Shown here: positions 19,956-29,310 of the stretch, piece after piece | Layout of the letters: every line of letters starts with the position of its first letter | Position numbering within the stretch: position 1 is the first letter of the stretch | Source: Euleptes europaea | Lineage: Eukaryota; Chordata; Lepidosauria; Squamata; Sphaerodactylidae | Assembly: GCF_029931775.1 (NCBI RefSeq) | Contig: NC_079325.1 | Coordinates: forward strand, 21,557,461-21,621,460 | DNA: 64,000 nt | Direction of reading: 5' to 3' | Notes under the pieces: model-generated | Databases searched by the model: none | Seen by the model: only the letters and a program-made list of their open reading frames with translations | What the model was told of the DNA's origin: nothing | Made by a program: the position numbers and the translations under genes

Positions 19956-20707
19956 GGGACACCCTTTTAAGTAGAGGTTATCCACCACATATCATCAATA
20001 CTGCACGCCTTCGAGCTGATGGGATTGATAGGTCCACCCTTTTTAATTCAAGGAAACATGAAAAACAGAATTTGACAGCTACTCTACAATACACACATTT
20101 GGCAACTAAGATAAAACGTGTAATTTACAAACACTGGCACATAGTACAGAGCATTGCAGGATGCACAGTACCACCCTTGATTGGTTTTAAAAGAACGGGC
20201 TCTTTAAGAAACGCACTAATACATACAGATCTACCGATAGTACCCCCTACTATAGGGGCTGTCGGACATCACCGCTGTGGATCATGCGCAGTCTGCCGTT
20301 TTTCCCTCCCAGTAAAGAGTTTCACAAGGGAAGACACTGGCTTCACGTATGTGCTGCGCCAATTTACAAACTGTTCCTCTTCAAATGTTATATATTTAGT
20401 TATCTGTACATACAAATTAATTTATGTTGGAAAAACCACACGCCCCCTAAAATTAAGAATCGGGGAGCATAGCTCTAGAATAAAAAATCAAGTATTAGAA
20501 GCGCCTCTAGTGGAGCATTGGATGAAGTGCAAGCATACAGATAGCAATTTTCAGTTCTTTGCGGTTTGGCAAGCAACACCTAAGAAGTTTCAGAGATCCA
20601 ATATGGAACGAATATTAAGTCAGCAGGAAGCATGCTTTGTGCAACTCTTTGATTGTATATCCCCAAAAGGGTTAAACATGGTCAATGATTTTACCTCTTT
20701 CTTGTAA
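19616..20707 (+). pseudogene. 363-codon chimeric frame, hAT leader plus GIY-YIG
   Basis: Long open frame whose first roughly 113 codons lie in the hAT insertion and have no meaning as a protein family. The remainder is the C-terminal part of the Penelope-like element. The GIY-YIG core (VIYLVICTYKLIYVGKTTR, then RIGEH) starts near residue 258. A cysteine pair (CGSCAVC) precedes it, as is common in this family. The frame is a by-product of the insertion. There is no evidence of expression or host use. Confidence 0.7.
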
Positions 20708-21344
20708 ATTAACCCTTGCACCTGGGATCGGTCCTAAAGAGCATTGTAGCAAGCATTTAAGTATATTGCCCGTATGGAATCAATTGACTGGAAACAAGAA
20801 AGGGTTCTTATCGGGTCGACACCACACAAGTCACTGTGTATGAAAATCTGTTCATGATTGTGAGTATAAACGTTATTATATATATGTATTAATTATTGTT
20901 TTAATGTTAAGAATGTTAATTATAGTCCCACTTGAATAATCTATCAACAGAACAGCGTTCTGAAATTGAAGATAAATGCTGGTGATGCAAGGGACGTTCT
21001 GAGAGAGGATCCAGACGTCATAAATATATGTCCTTCAGGGTAGCTGAAGAAATATTGAAACAGGCAAAGATACCGGAATCCTGTTCTACCCAACTGGAAT
21101 TAAGGACAACTATGGACATTATATGCATAATTCATGAAAGAAAGACACTACAAGTCTATTGTTGATTTCTGTTGAATTTCATTATCTTAAAAATATTGCC
21201 TTGTTGTATATACAATTCTGTATATTAACTTTTGTTGGTTGAAAAGGCGCTATGAAGCAATAGTGCAACCTTATAGGATTATTATATATGTATAAAATAT
21301 TGACATAAGTGAATTATTAGCCTACATCTGTGTTTTTGAATACT

Positions 21345-21366
21345 ACCTGGAGGTTGGCAGCCCTAG
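21345..21366 (-). mobile_element. hAT MITE terminal fragment
   Basis: Only TACCTGGAGGTTGGCAGCCC plus TA remains, directly after the Penelope-like element. Confidence 0.6.
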
Positions 21367-21464
21367 TGTGAACCTACGGCCTTCTCTCTAGACCCTGAGG
21401 AAACCGCTGTGGACACCTCTTGCAACTGACACACACAACAATTGAACAAATTACCCCTCCCAAA

Positions 21465-21651
21465 TGCCAACCTACAGGTACTAACTGGAGATCTCCTGCT
21501 ATTACAACTGATTTCCAGCTGATGGAGATCAGTTCACCTGGAGAAAATGGCCGCTTTGGCAATTGGACTCTATGGCAATGAAGTCCTGCCCTTCTCAGGC
21601 TCTGCCCCAAAAATCTCCAGTTTTTTCCCCAACCCAGAACTAGCAACCCTA
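21465..21651 (+). mobile_element. hAT MITE (TAGGGTTGCCA family)
   Basis: From TGCCAACCTACAGGTACT to CTAGCAACCCTA. The first few terminal bases are degraded. Confidence 0.8.
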
Positions 21652-22845
21652 CCAATGCAATGTTGTGATTTTTAAAGTAGGGATCAGGCCCAGAAAAATA
21701 AGGAACATTCCTTGTAAATGTAGACATTTGGATCATATGAACAGAAGCAAGACAAATGGGGTGGGAGGAGTCCCCTTACTTTTGGACTCGATGGCCAGTG
21801 TGATCTCTTCAGTTCTCGGGCTGTATCCGAAACCCATCACAAGATGTCTTTATAAAACCAGGCAGTGGTTAAAAACGGCCGCGTTCCTTTCAACTCATGT
21901 GCTGGCTACACAATAAACCCCTTTGTGAAAGCCTCTGTGGCTTCCAGCCTTAATTTGGTCTGTTTGACTACTTGTCCATAAGGGCTGGCCAAAAAATATA
22001 TAGTGCTTTCATGTCTTTGCGGCTGTGATGTTCCATCCTCGTGACACAGAAGCTCCCGGAGTTCTATAATCAGGTTTTGCAGCAGCAAAGGCACCAGTTG
22101 AAAGTGGCAGAGTGTGTGCCGTGATGAGAAGCGTGCTTCAGAAGTGAGATATTTATCCCCCTGCCTCCGTCTCTGTAATCTCATTAGAGTGTCAAATGAG
22201 CTGTAATGGTATCCCAAAGGGGAGGAAATAGAGTACATTTGCAGGATGTGAGAAACAGACGGCAAACTCAAAGCCCAACTAAGCCTGCTGGAACCTCGAG
22301 GAGGAGGAATAATTTTTGCAAATGCCCCAGGATCTGAGGATATTAGGCTGTGTCAAGAGAACCCTTTAAGGATGGCAGCAGACGCTTCCCCCAGAAACTG
22401 TGTTGCATGCAGTAGTTGAGAAGTTATCTTTCAACTGAACGCCCTGTAGTGAAAGGTTGAAAGCTGGGTAGATTGTATGAGTTTATTTACATTTATTTTA
22501 TCATTTCCTACCCCACCACTTAGCCAAAGGCTTCCGAATACAGCACATAAAATTACAAATTAAAACTCTGATGCTTAATTATAAACCAACTCCATGAAAA
22601 GCTAACACAATACATGAATTGCTATACCCAAAATTCAGCTCATAACACCAGATATCACATACCAGTGCACAAGAAAAGCAGCCAAACCAGACTTAAATAT
22701 ATATATATATATATTTACATTGCAAGGTGCTATGAAAACAGGCTATGAAACTGTATGATATACGTAAAGCTACATCCATCTTTAGCAAAGAATGTGCATA
22801 AGAGGCTAGAAATCTGATGTGGTTGTCAGAGTAACTTCTAATGGT
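21652..22845. other. No gene seen
   Basis: No coding feature. The segment 22480-22690 (GTTTATTTACATTTATTTTA, then CCCCACCACTTAGCC) looks like the antisense 3' end of an L2-type LINE, low confidence. A (TA)n tract lies at 22699-22712. Confidence 0.45.
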
Positions 22846-23275
22846 TGTAGCATAGCAGTTAGAGTGTTGGGCAAAGATTTGAGAGCCCTGGGTTCAAATC
22901 CTAGGGTTGCCAGCTCTGGGTTGGGAAATATCTGGAGATTTGGAGGGTGGAGCCTGAGGAGGGCAGGATTTGGAGAGGGGAAGGACTTAAATGCCACAGA
23001 GTCCAATTGCCAAAGCAGCCACTTTCTCCAGGTGAACTGATCTCTGTTGCCTGGAGATCAGTTGTAATAGCAGATCTCTAGCCACCACCTGGAGGTTGGC
23101 AACCACATCAAATCCACACAGTTGAGAAGCTCATTGGGCGACCTTGGGCCAGTCACTCTTGCTCACCCTAGCATACCTCAAAGGGCTGTTGTGAGGACAA
23201 GGGAGGAACTGTGGATGCTGGCATCTGCTTGTTGGAGGAAGGCTAGGGTAGAAATGGAATAGAGGTAGGTGTAGG
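22846..23275 (+). mobile_element. CORE SINE split by a MITE
   Basis: The head AGCATAGCAGTTAGAGTGTT and box B GGGTTCAAATCC end at 22901. The body resumes at 23116 (AAGCTCATTGGGCGACC, AAAGGGCTGTTGTGAGGAC). The MITE between them landed inside box B. Confidence 0.85.
22902..23107 (-). mobile_element. hAT MITE in a SINE box B
   Basis: TAGGGTTGCCAGCTCTGG to TTGGCAACCACA, with a perfect 8-bp target duplication TCAAATCC (22894-22901 and 23108-23115). Confidence 0.95.
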
Positions 23276-23281
23276 TATAAG

Positions 23282-23605
23282 ACCCAGTGTGGTGTAGTGC
23301 TTAGGAGCGGTGGTTTTGAGTGGTGGACAATCTGGAGAACCGGGTTTGATTCCCCAGTCCTCCACATGAGTGGCAGATGCTAATGTGGTGAATTGGGTTG
23401 GTTTCCCCACTCCTACCCATGATGCCAGCTGGGTGACCTTGGGCTAGTCACAGTTCTCTTCGAGCTCTCTCAGCCTCACCTACCTCACAAGGTGTCTGTT
23501 GTGGGGAGAGGAAGGGAAGGACACTGTAAGGCGGTTTGATTCTCCTTAAAAGGTAGAGAAAGTCAGCATATAAAAACCAACTCTTTTTCGTCTTCTTAAC
23601 CAGTT
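23282..23605 (+). mobile_element. MIR-like CORE SINE, full length
   Basis: Head GTGTGGTGTAGTGCTTAGG, box B GGGTTTGATTCCCC, core CTGGGTGACCTTGGGC, 3' end GAGAAAGTCAGCATATAAAA and a CT-rich tail. Confidence 0.88.
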
Positions 23606-23645
23606 CTGGCTTGTGGTGTTGTTCCCTTTTTTCCAATCACAGGAA

Positions 23646-23779
23646 TGCCTTGGATTTGCTGCTCTCTAGATGCACACTTTCCCCATCCAAATTCTTAAAA
23701 CTCAAAAATAAGCCCCCATGTAGAGTTTTGAGAATTTGGATGGGGAAAATGAGCATCTGTAGAGCAGCAAATCCAAGGC
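23646..23779. repeat. Fold-back element, 57-bp arms
   Basis: GCCTTGGATTTGCTGCTCTC (from 23647) recurs inverted as the end at 23779 (GCAGCAAATCCAAGGC). The arms continue through CCCCATCCAAATTCT / AGAATTTGGATGGGG. The loop is about 19 nt (23704-23722). I found no clear target duplication. Family unknown. Confidence 0.8.
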
Positions 23780-24304
23780 GAAACCTTCCATGCATAAATG
23801 GCCTTGGTATATGGGAAGGTAAGCTCTAGTTCATCTAGGTGATGGTGTTTGGGTGTCATGGAGAACAAGAGTCTGATCAAAGACTTCCAAAACCAGAAGT
23901 CACGCCGTACATGTTAAAGGGAAGGAGTAAGAGAAGTATGTGAGCACACTACCAAGGCATGTGGGTGCCCGTGAAGGACAAGCAGAGGTGTTTCAAGAGG
24001 TCCGAATCCAGCCAATTGTGTGAGAGGAGGAGGGAGGGGGCTGGAAACATGTCAAACAAGCTGGGGTTATGTCCCTGGTGAACAACAAAGGTTGGCTAGG
24101 ACATCTGAATGGGGCCTATTTCCTGACGTTTCTTCATCTCTCTGGGCTCTCGCCTGTGTTCTTCTGAACCTGCCTACCCTGTCACTGAATGGCTGTAAGG
24201 AACTATTGTGATCTTTGCTAAATCAAATAGCAAAAGAAGCTGTGGACAGCTGCTTCCTTCCTTGTAAAGTTCTTGTTCTTTCAGAGATCACCCTTCACCA
24301 GGCA
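23780..24304. other. No gene seen
   Basis: No supported feature was recognised. Confidence 0.5.
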
Positions 24305-24512
24305 TAGGGTTGCCAGGTTCCTCTTCACCACTGGTGGGAGGTTTTTGGGGTGGGGCCTGAGGAAGGCGGGGTTTGGGGAGGGGGGGACTTCAATGTCATA
24401 GGGTCCAATTGCCAAAGCAGCCATTTTCTCTAGGTGAACTGATCTCTATCGGCTGGAGATCTGTTGTAATAGTGGGAGATCTCCAGCTAGTACCTGGTGG
24501 TTGACAGCGCCA
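24305..24512 (-). mobile_element. hAT MITE, first of a tandem pair
   Basis: TAGGGTTGCCAGGTTCCTC to GGTGGTTGACAGCGCCA. Target octamer ACCAGGCA precedes it (24297-24304) and follows it (24513-24520). Confidence 0.92.
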
Positions 24513-24520
24513 ACCAGGCA

Positions 24521-24773
24521 TAGGATTGTCAGGTCCCCCCTGGCTACCGGCAAGGGATGGGGGGGGGGGGTAGGGTTGTCAGATCCAGGTTGGGAAACTC
24601 TTGGAGTTTTGTGGATGGAGCCTGGGGAGGACAGGGACCTTAGTCAGATACAATGCCACCCTCCAAAGCATCCATTTTCTCCAGGGGAAGTGGTCTCTGT
24701 GGTCTGAAAATGAGCTGTAACTCCAGGGAATCCCCAGGTCCCACCTGAAGGCTGGCATTCCTAACCAGGCATA
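24521..24773 (-). mobile_element. hAT MITE, second of the pair, double-ended form
   Basis: TAGGATTGTCAGGTCCCC to GGCATTCCTA. It is followed by a third ACCAGGCA (24774-24781). Inside, a second start (TAGGGTTGTCAGATCCAGG) lies at 24571, so this copy carries both left-end variants of the family in series, like the copy at 38686-38924. Confidence 0.88.
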
Positions 24774-24809
24774 GCCAAAGACCCCAGTTTCTCCAGAAAA
24801 TATCACTTG

Positions 24810-25012
24810 TATGTGCATGTAAAGTGCTGTCAAGTCACAGTCAACATAGCAACTCCTGGTGCGGCTTTCAAGACAAGTGATTAAGCAGAGGTGGTTTGCC
24901 ATTGCCTTCCTCTGCAGAGTCTTCCATGGAAGCCTCCCTTCTATGTGCCTACCCAGCTCAGCTTCTGAGATCTGACGAGATCGGGCTTTACTATACCATT
25001 CCACATCCCTAA
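24810..25012 (-). mobile_element. 5S rRNA-derived SINE
   Basis: Antisense. The 5S-like head is at the right: on the minus strand CCCGATCTCGTCAGATCTCA and GAAGCTGAGCTGGGTAGGC. The body (AGCAGAGGTGGTTTGCCATT on plus) is at the left. This head is closest of the copies here to true 5S rRNA. Confidence 0.85.
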
Positions 25013-25567
25013 ATATCACTTAGCATTCAATTAAAAAATATGTGGGAGGTCTGTGATTAGGATTTCCTTGTTTTTTTTTTTTTTTTTTTTAAAAACTTAA
25101 TCAGCAACCACAGGTATCTGCCCTGAAGACTTAGGGAAGTGATCCGGGGGGGGGGTATTTAACCTTTTCCTACTGCATCATTTCCCCAAAGTATAGCCTC
25201 CTCCTGGCGTTGCAATGAGCTCGGAGGTGGGGGAGACAGGTCCAGATGTTGCATACCTCTCTCTACCCAACTTTTTCAGAGATAACTGATGCTTTTGAGG
25301 GAAGGGAATGCTTTATGTGGGGAAAAGGCACAGGAAGAATGAGTTTGGTGACATCTCATTCAGGGTCACTTCCCCGATCTTCTGAGTAGCTGTGTGGAAT
25401 TGATCATCAGAGTAAAAACAGTGCAAAACCCCAAGCATGGGATGTTCAGACCATGAACCTCCTCCATTGTGTCTGGATCGACCACTGACTGCATACATTA
25501 TCTGTATAAAGTATCTTGTTTGAAATGGTTTCCCAGGGTAGTCTTGAGAGGCAGCTGTATGTAGCCA
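25013..25567. other. No gene seen
   Basis: A poly-T run of about 21 lies at 25070-25090, and G-runs lie near 25146. Otherwise featureless to me. Confidence 0.5.
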
Positions 25568-25836
25568 TGTTCTGGGTTCAATGAACCATTTCTTGCAAAA
25601 ACCAAATGGCGCTCAGCGTCATTGGGACTTAAGAAAACTTCCTTTAGTCCCGATGACGCTGAGCGCCATTTAGTTTTTGCAGGAAATTGTTGACAAACCA
25701 AATGAAGCTCAGCGTTATCGGGACTAAAGGAAGTTTTCTTTAGTCCTGATGACGCTGAGCGCCATTTGGTTTTTGCAAGAAAGGGTTCATTGAAGCTCAG
25801 CCAGAACATGGCTGAGCTTCATTTGGTTTGTCGACA
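25568..25836. repeat. Nested palindrome cluster
   Basis: Three hairpins in a row share sequence: 25591-25684, 25692-25777 and 25790-25830. Words such as AAATGGCGCTCAGCGTCAT and GATGACGCTGAGCGCCATTT alternate in direct and inverted order. The outer segments 25568-25620 and 25750-25808 are also complementary, so alternative large stems compete with the local ones. Family unknown. Confidence 0.85.
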
Positions 25837-25904
25837 ATGGGGGGAATCAGTTGCAGAGCGTCGAGGGATTCAAAGTGTGCCACACTGCCACCTGTAGGAC
25901 ACCT

Positions 25905-26217
25905 TTAGTTATTTTTGGGTTGGAGCAAGCCCTGTGGCACAGAGTGGTAAGCTGCAGTACTGCAGTCCAAGCTCTGCTCACGACCTGAGTTCGATCCCAA
26001 CGGAAGTTGGTTTCAGTTAGTTGGCTCAAGGTTGACTCAGCCTTCCATCCTTTCGAGGTCGGTAAAATGAGTACCCTGCTGGCTGGGGGTAAAGGGAAGA
26101 TGACTGGGGAAGGCACTGGCAAACCACCCCATTAAACAAAGTCTGCCTAGGAAACGTCAGGATGTGACATGGGTCAGGAATGGCCCGGTGCTTGCACAGG
26201 GGACCTTTACCTTTTAA
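25905..26217 (+). mobile_element. Sauria-type tRNA SINE, full length
   Basis: tRNA-like head CCTGTGGCACAGAGTGGTAA and box B GAGTTCGATCCC, then GGCTCAAGGTTGACTCAGCC, GGTCGGTAAAATGAGTACCC, GGGGAAGGCACTGGCAAACC. It ends GGGGACCTTTACCTTTT, the Bov-B-like tail. Confidence 0.9.
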
Positions 26218-26894
26218 GGAGGACAAAGTTTAGAGAGAATGGTCATTTGGGGCTTGTCCCTTCCAGGCCATTATGAGGAACCGTTTCCTGCTAACTTTGG
26301 CCATTTATGCAGGGTCAATTTTGATGCTCGCTCAAAGCTCTTTTTTTAAATGCGACCTTTAAAATGCTTATTCACAGTCCCGCTGCAAAAGGAGAAATTC
26401 CACCCCCCCACACACACTCGCCTGCTCCTTCACTCCTTCACTTGCATAGCCATTGGCAATGGCCGTTTGCATAGCTAAGCCGCGTTTGTGATTTTTCATG
26501 GTTCCTTCAGTAAATGCTTCGGTGCAGGGGTGAAGCAAATACAAAAGGTCGCGTTAAAGGGGCTCTTAAGAAATGCGAAGGAGGTATGTGCCCGCTTCGC
26601 AGTCACTTCCTGAATTAAGGTTCAGCTTGAAAAACTAAAAAAAAAAAAAAAAATATGCGGGACACTTCAGCCTGGAACGCGTTGCTAATTACCAAGCATA
26701 AATGGCCTATGAAAAGAATCCTTTATGGTCTGATATGATCCACACTTGAATGACGCAGGGACAGTGAATCTTGCTCAGTCTAAGCAAATGACATTCATAT
26801 CAGCATCTGTTTTGATCTTGTCTTCAATCTGACTTCTGCAAACACAGTCCAGTTATAGTTTCTGTCGAAATAGATTGAAATAGATTGATGGCTA
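26218..26894. other. No gene seen
   Basis: No supported feature; a poly-A run lies near 26635-26653. Confidence 0.5.
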
Positions 26895-26909
26895 TTCCTC
26901 AGTAACCCT

Positions 26910-27032
26910 CAGTGGGTAGCCATGTTAGTCTGTCTGCAGTAGTAGAAAAGAGCAAGAGTCCAGTAGCACCTTAAAGACTAACAAAAATATTTTCTGGCAG
27001 GGTATGAGCTTTCGTGAGCCACTGCTCACTTC
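26910..27032 (-). mobile_element. Hammerhead-like short retroposon, 123 bp
   Basis: Bounded by a perfect 15-bp duplication TTCCTCAGTAACCCT (26895-26909 and 27033-27047). Sense is minus. It starts inside the hammerhead-like core (GAAGTGAGC, AGTG, GCTCACGAAAGC), runs through TTGTTAGTCTTTAAGGTGCT and ends CTAACATGGCTACCCACTG. The long duplication points to retroposition. Confidence 0.85.
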
Positions 27033-27047
27033 TTCCTCAGTAACCCT

Positions 27048-27404
27048 GTTTGCTGTTTCAGCATAGCAGCAGCTGGCTGCTTCTCCCGCAAAAAAACAAA
27101 AAAGAATAACTGCTGCTCATCTGCATACATTTAGGCATTTAAATGTATGCAGGTCTAGTCATCCATTGAGTCGTATTCATTGATCTGAGTTGGCTGGAAG
27201 GCAAAAGAAAATGCACAGTAATGCTCAGTTTAGTTAAATGGCGGCCAGGTAGCATTCATGAGATTGTCAATTACAGAACACACTTGAAGCATCATGTTTA
27301 CAGTTAAGCTGCAGAAAGTCTACATACTCTAAAGAATATTTAAAAGGTCCTTCACAAAACTACTCAAAAGTAATACATGAAGAGGTGTTTTTTAAAGTCT
27401 ATTT
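27048..27404. other. No gene seen
   Basis: AT-rich, apparently single-copy, no supported feature. Confidence 0.5.
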
Positions 27405-27474
27405 GGTGTGATGATTAGAGTTTCAGATTAGGATCTGGAAGACCCAGCTTCAAATCCCCTTTCTGCCATGGAAC

Positions 27475-28121
27475 CTGGGTTGCCAGCTCTGGGTTGGGAA
27501 ATACCTGGGGATTTTGGGGGTGGAACCTGAGGAGGATGGGGTTTGGGGAGGGGAGGGACTTCAATGGGGCATAAAGCCATAGAGTACACCATCCACAGCG
27601 GCCATTTTCTCCAGGTGAACTGACCTCTAGAACATAAGAAAAGGCATGCTGGATCATACCAATGTCCATCAAGTCCAGTACTGTTCACACAGTGGCCAAC
27701 CAGGTGCCTCTAGGAAGCCCACAAACAAGACGAGTGCAGCAGCATCCTGCCTGTGTTCCACAGCACCTAATGTAATAGGCATGCTCCTCTAATACTGTAA
27801 ATAATAGGTATGCATCATGACTAGTATTCATTTTGACTATTAGCCATGGATAGCCCTCTCCTCCATGAACACGTCCACTCCCTTCTTAAAGCCTTCCAAG
27901 TTGGCAGCCATCACCACATCCTGGGGCAGGGAGTTCCACAATTTAACTATATGTTGTGTGAAGAACTACTTCCTTTTATCTGTTTTGAATCTCTCACCCT
28001 CCAGCTTCAGCTCATGACCCCGCGTTCTGGTATTATGAGGGAGAAAAGCTTCTATCTCTGTCAGCTGGAGATCAGTTGTAATAGAGGATCTCCAGCCACC
28101 ACCTGGAAATTGGCACCCCTA
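27475..28121 (-). mobile_element. hAT MITE carrying a CR1-like insertion
   Basis: The two halves (27475-27629 and about 28053-28121) together make one MITE. It has a perfect 8-bp target duplication CATGGAAC (27467-27474 and 28122-28129). Confidence 0.9.
27630..28052 (-). mobile_element. CR1-like LINE fragment inside a MITE
   Basis: Opens GAACATAAGAAAAGGCATGC and contains CACACAGTGGCCAACCAGGT, GCCATCACCACATCCTGGGG and CATGACCCCGCGTTCTGG. It is of the same family as 376-740 and 41783-42052. Exact borders are uncertain by a few bases. Confidence 0.6.
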
Positions 28122-28129
28122 CATGGAAC

Positions 28130-28445
28130 CTCACTGGGTAACCTTTTCATCCATATCTACCTCACAAATGTTTTCAGAATAGTAGTGATATTCATTCAGC
28201 CTAACCTTCTGCCTATTGACGTATCACTATAGCATTATAATGCTGTGTTGTGTTACTTACAATTATGTTAATTACCCATTAAACCTCCTCCATAAGCACT
28301 TGAGTGGTGTGGAGAAGGGAATAGCCACTGCATGGGATTGAGATAAGGAAAATGTGGGGAAACCTACCCGTGTGGATGCTCCATCGCCACACTGAATGCT
28401 TCCTTATTTGCTGCAGCAATAAGAGTCCTGCTGCCATGTGGAAGC
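28130..28445. other. No gene seen
   Basis: Apart from the SINE end up to about 28200, nothing was recognised. Confidence 0.45.
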
Positions 28446-28724
28446 AGGCTGTTACCGCACTAGGTATTCCCAGTAATGTATCAAGAGTTTGGAAATGTTA
28501 TAAAAAATTCTGTTCGCACTTTCAGTGTATTCCCACTGATGTATTAAGAGTTTGAAAATGTTGTAAAAAATACTGTTCGCACTTACTTTGGCCCCTTTAG
28601 CTGTGAAGATGTCTTCCAACCATTTTTTAGCTGTGGTATCCAAAAACCCTTTTAAAATGATGTTTTTTATAACATTTCCAAACTCTTGATACATCGCTGG
28701 GAATACCTAGTGCGGTAACAGCCT
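28446..28724. mobile_element. TIR element with about 60-bp inverted ends
   Basis: AGGCTGTTACCGCACTAGG to GGAAATGTTATAAAAAA (28446-28506) is inverted at 28663-28724. The interior holds a third partial copy (GTATTCCCACTGATGTATTA at 28526-28545). No 8-bp duplication or TA target is clear, so the superfamily is open. Confidence 0.75.
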
Positions 28725-28840
28725 CAGTCTATCCCCACCACCCCAAGAGCATAGGCTGAAAACAAGCATAAGAAGCCCAAGGCCACCAGCAAGCTTCAAG
28801 GCAGAGTGGAGATTTGAACCCGAATTTTCCAGCTTATAGA

Positions 28841-29146
28841 GATCCAGCATGGTGTAATGGTTAAGAGTGGTGGACTCTAATCTGGAGTACCGGGTTTGAT
28901 TCCCCACTCCTCCATATGAGCAGCGGACTCTAATCTGGTGAACCGGGTTGGTTTTCCCCTCCTACACATGAGGCCAGCTAGGTGACCTTGGGCCAATCAT
29001 AGTTCTCTCCGAACTCTCTCATCCCCACCTGCCTCACCAGATGTCTGTTGTGGGGAGAGGAAGGAAAGGAGATTGTAAGCCGGTTTGATTCTCCTTAAAA
29101 AGTAGAGAAAATCGGCATATAAAAGCCAACTCTTCTTCTTCTTCTA
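28841..29146 (+). mobile_element. MIR-like CORE SINE inside an older antisense SINE
   Basis: Full-length copy (AGCATGGTGTAATGGTTAAG head, GGGTTTGATTCCCC, CTTCTTCTTCTTC tail). It interrupts an antisense SINE head whose halves are at 28800-28840 (GATTTGAACCCG) and 29147-29180 (TTTAACCACTACACCATGCT). Confidence 0.85.
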
Positions 29147-29310
29147 GTCCAAAACTTTAACCACTACACCATGCTGGCTTTTATCAAAGATTCTGCAAAG
29201 ATGGTAGCATCTGTAGGAGAAGATGAGACATCGAATGAAAGCCGGTTTCCTGTAGCTACAATGAATTGGCCAAAGCAACCCAGCTGCCACTGCAGTGTCA
29301 ATCCGAGCTC

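Larger units (their letters stand above)
18011..21344 (+). mobile_element. Penelope-like element (broken), split by a hAT element
   Basis: The order is: a leading region with an antisense hammerhead-like motif (18113-18153), a reverse-transcriptase C-terminal part (LPFLDVIV and YKKPTDKGALLHYNSHHP at about 18567-18680), a 1,167-bp hAT insertion, then a GIY-YIG endonuclease part ending at 20707 and about 640 bp of AT-rich 3' region. The RT plus GIY-YIG order is diagnostic of Penelope-like retroelements. The copy is broken. Its start abuts a CR1 element and its end abuts a hAT MITE fragment. Confidence 0.82.
27405..28200 (+). mobile_element. CORE SINE split by a MITE
   Basis: The head GGTGTGATGATTAGAGTTTC and a diverged box B lie left of 27475. 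CTCACTGGGTAACC and CTACCTCACAAATG resume after 28129. The interruption is a MITE that itself carries another insertion. Confidence 0.75.

Noticed and set aside
18011-21344. LTR retrovirus or DIRS element
   Set aside because: The RT is followed by a GIY-YIG nuclease, with no gag, protease, integrase or tyrosine recombinase. Penelope-like fits and the others do not.
22699-22712. (TA)n tract as a promoter element
   Set aside because: A simple microsatellite with no gene beside it.
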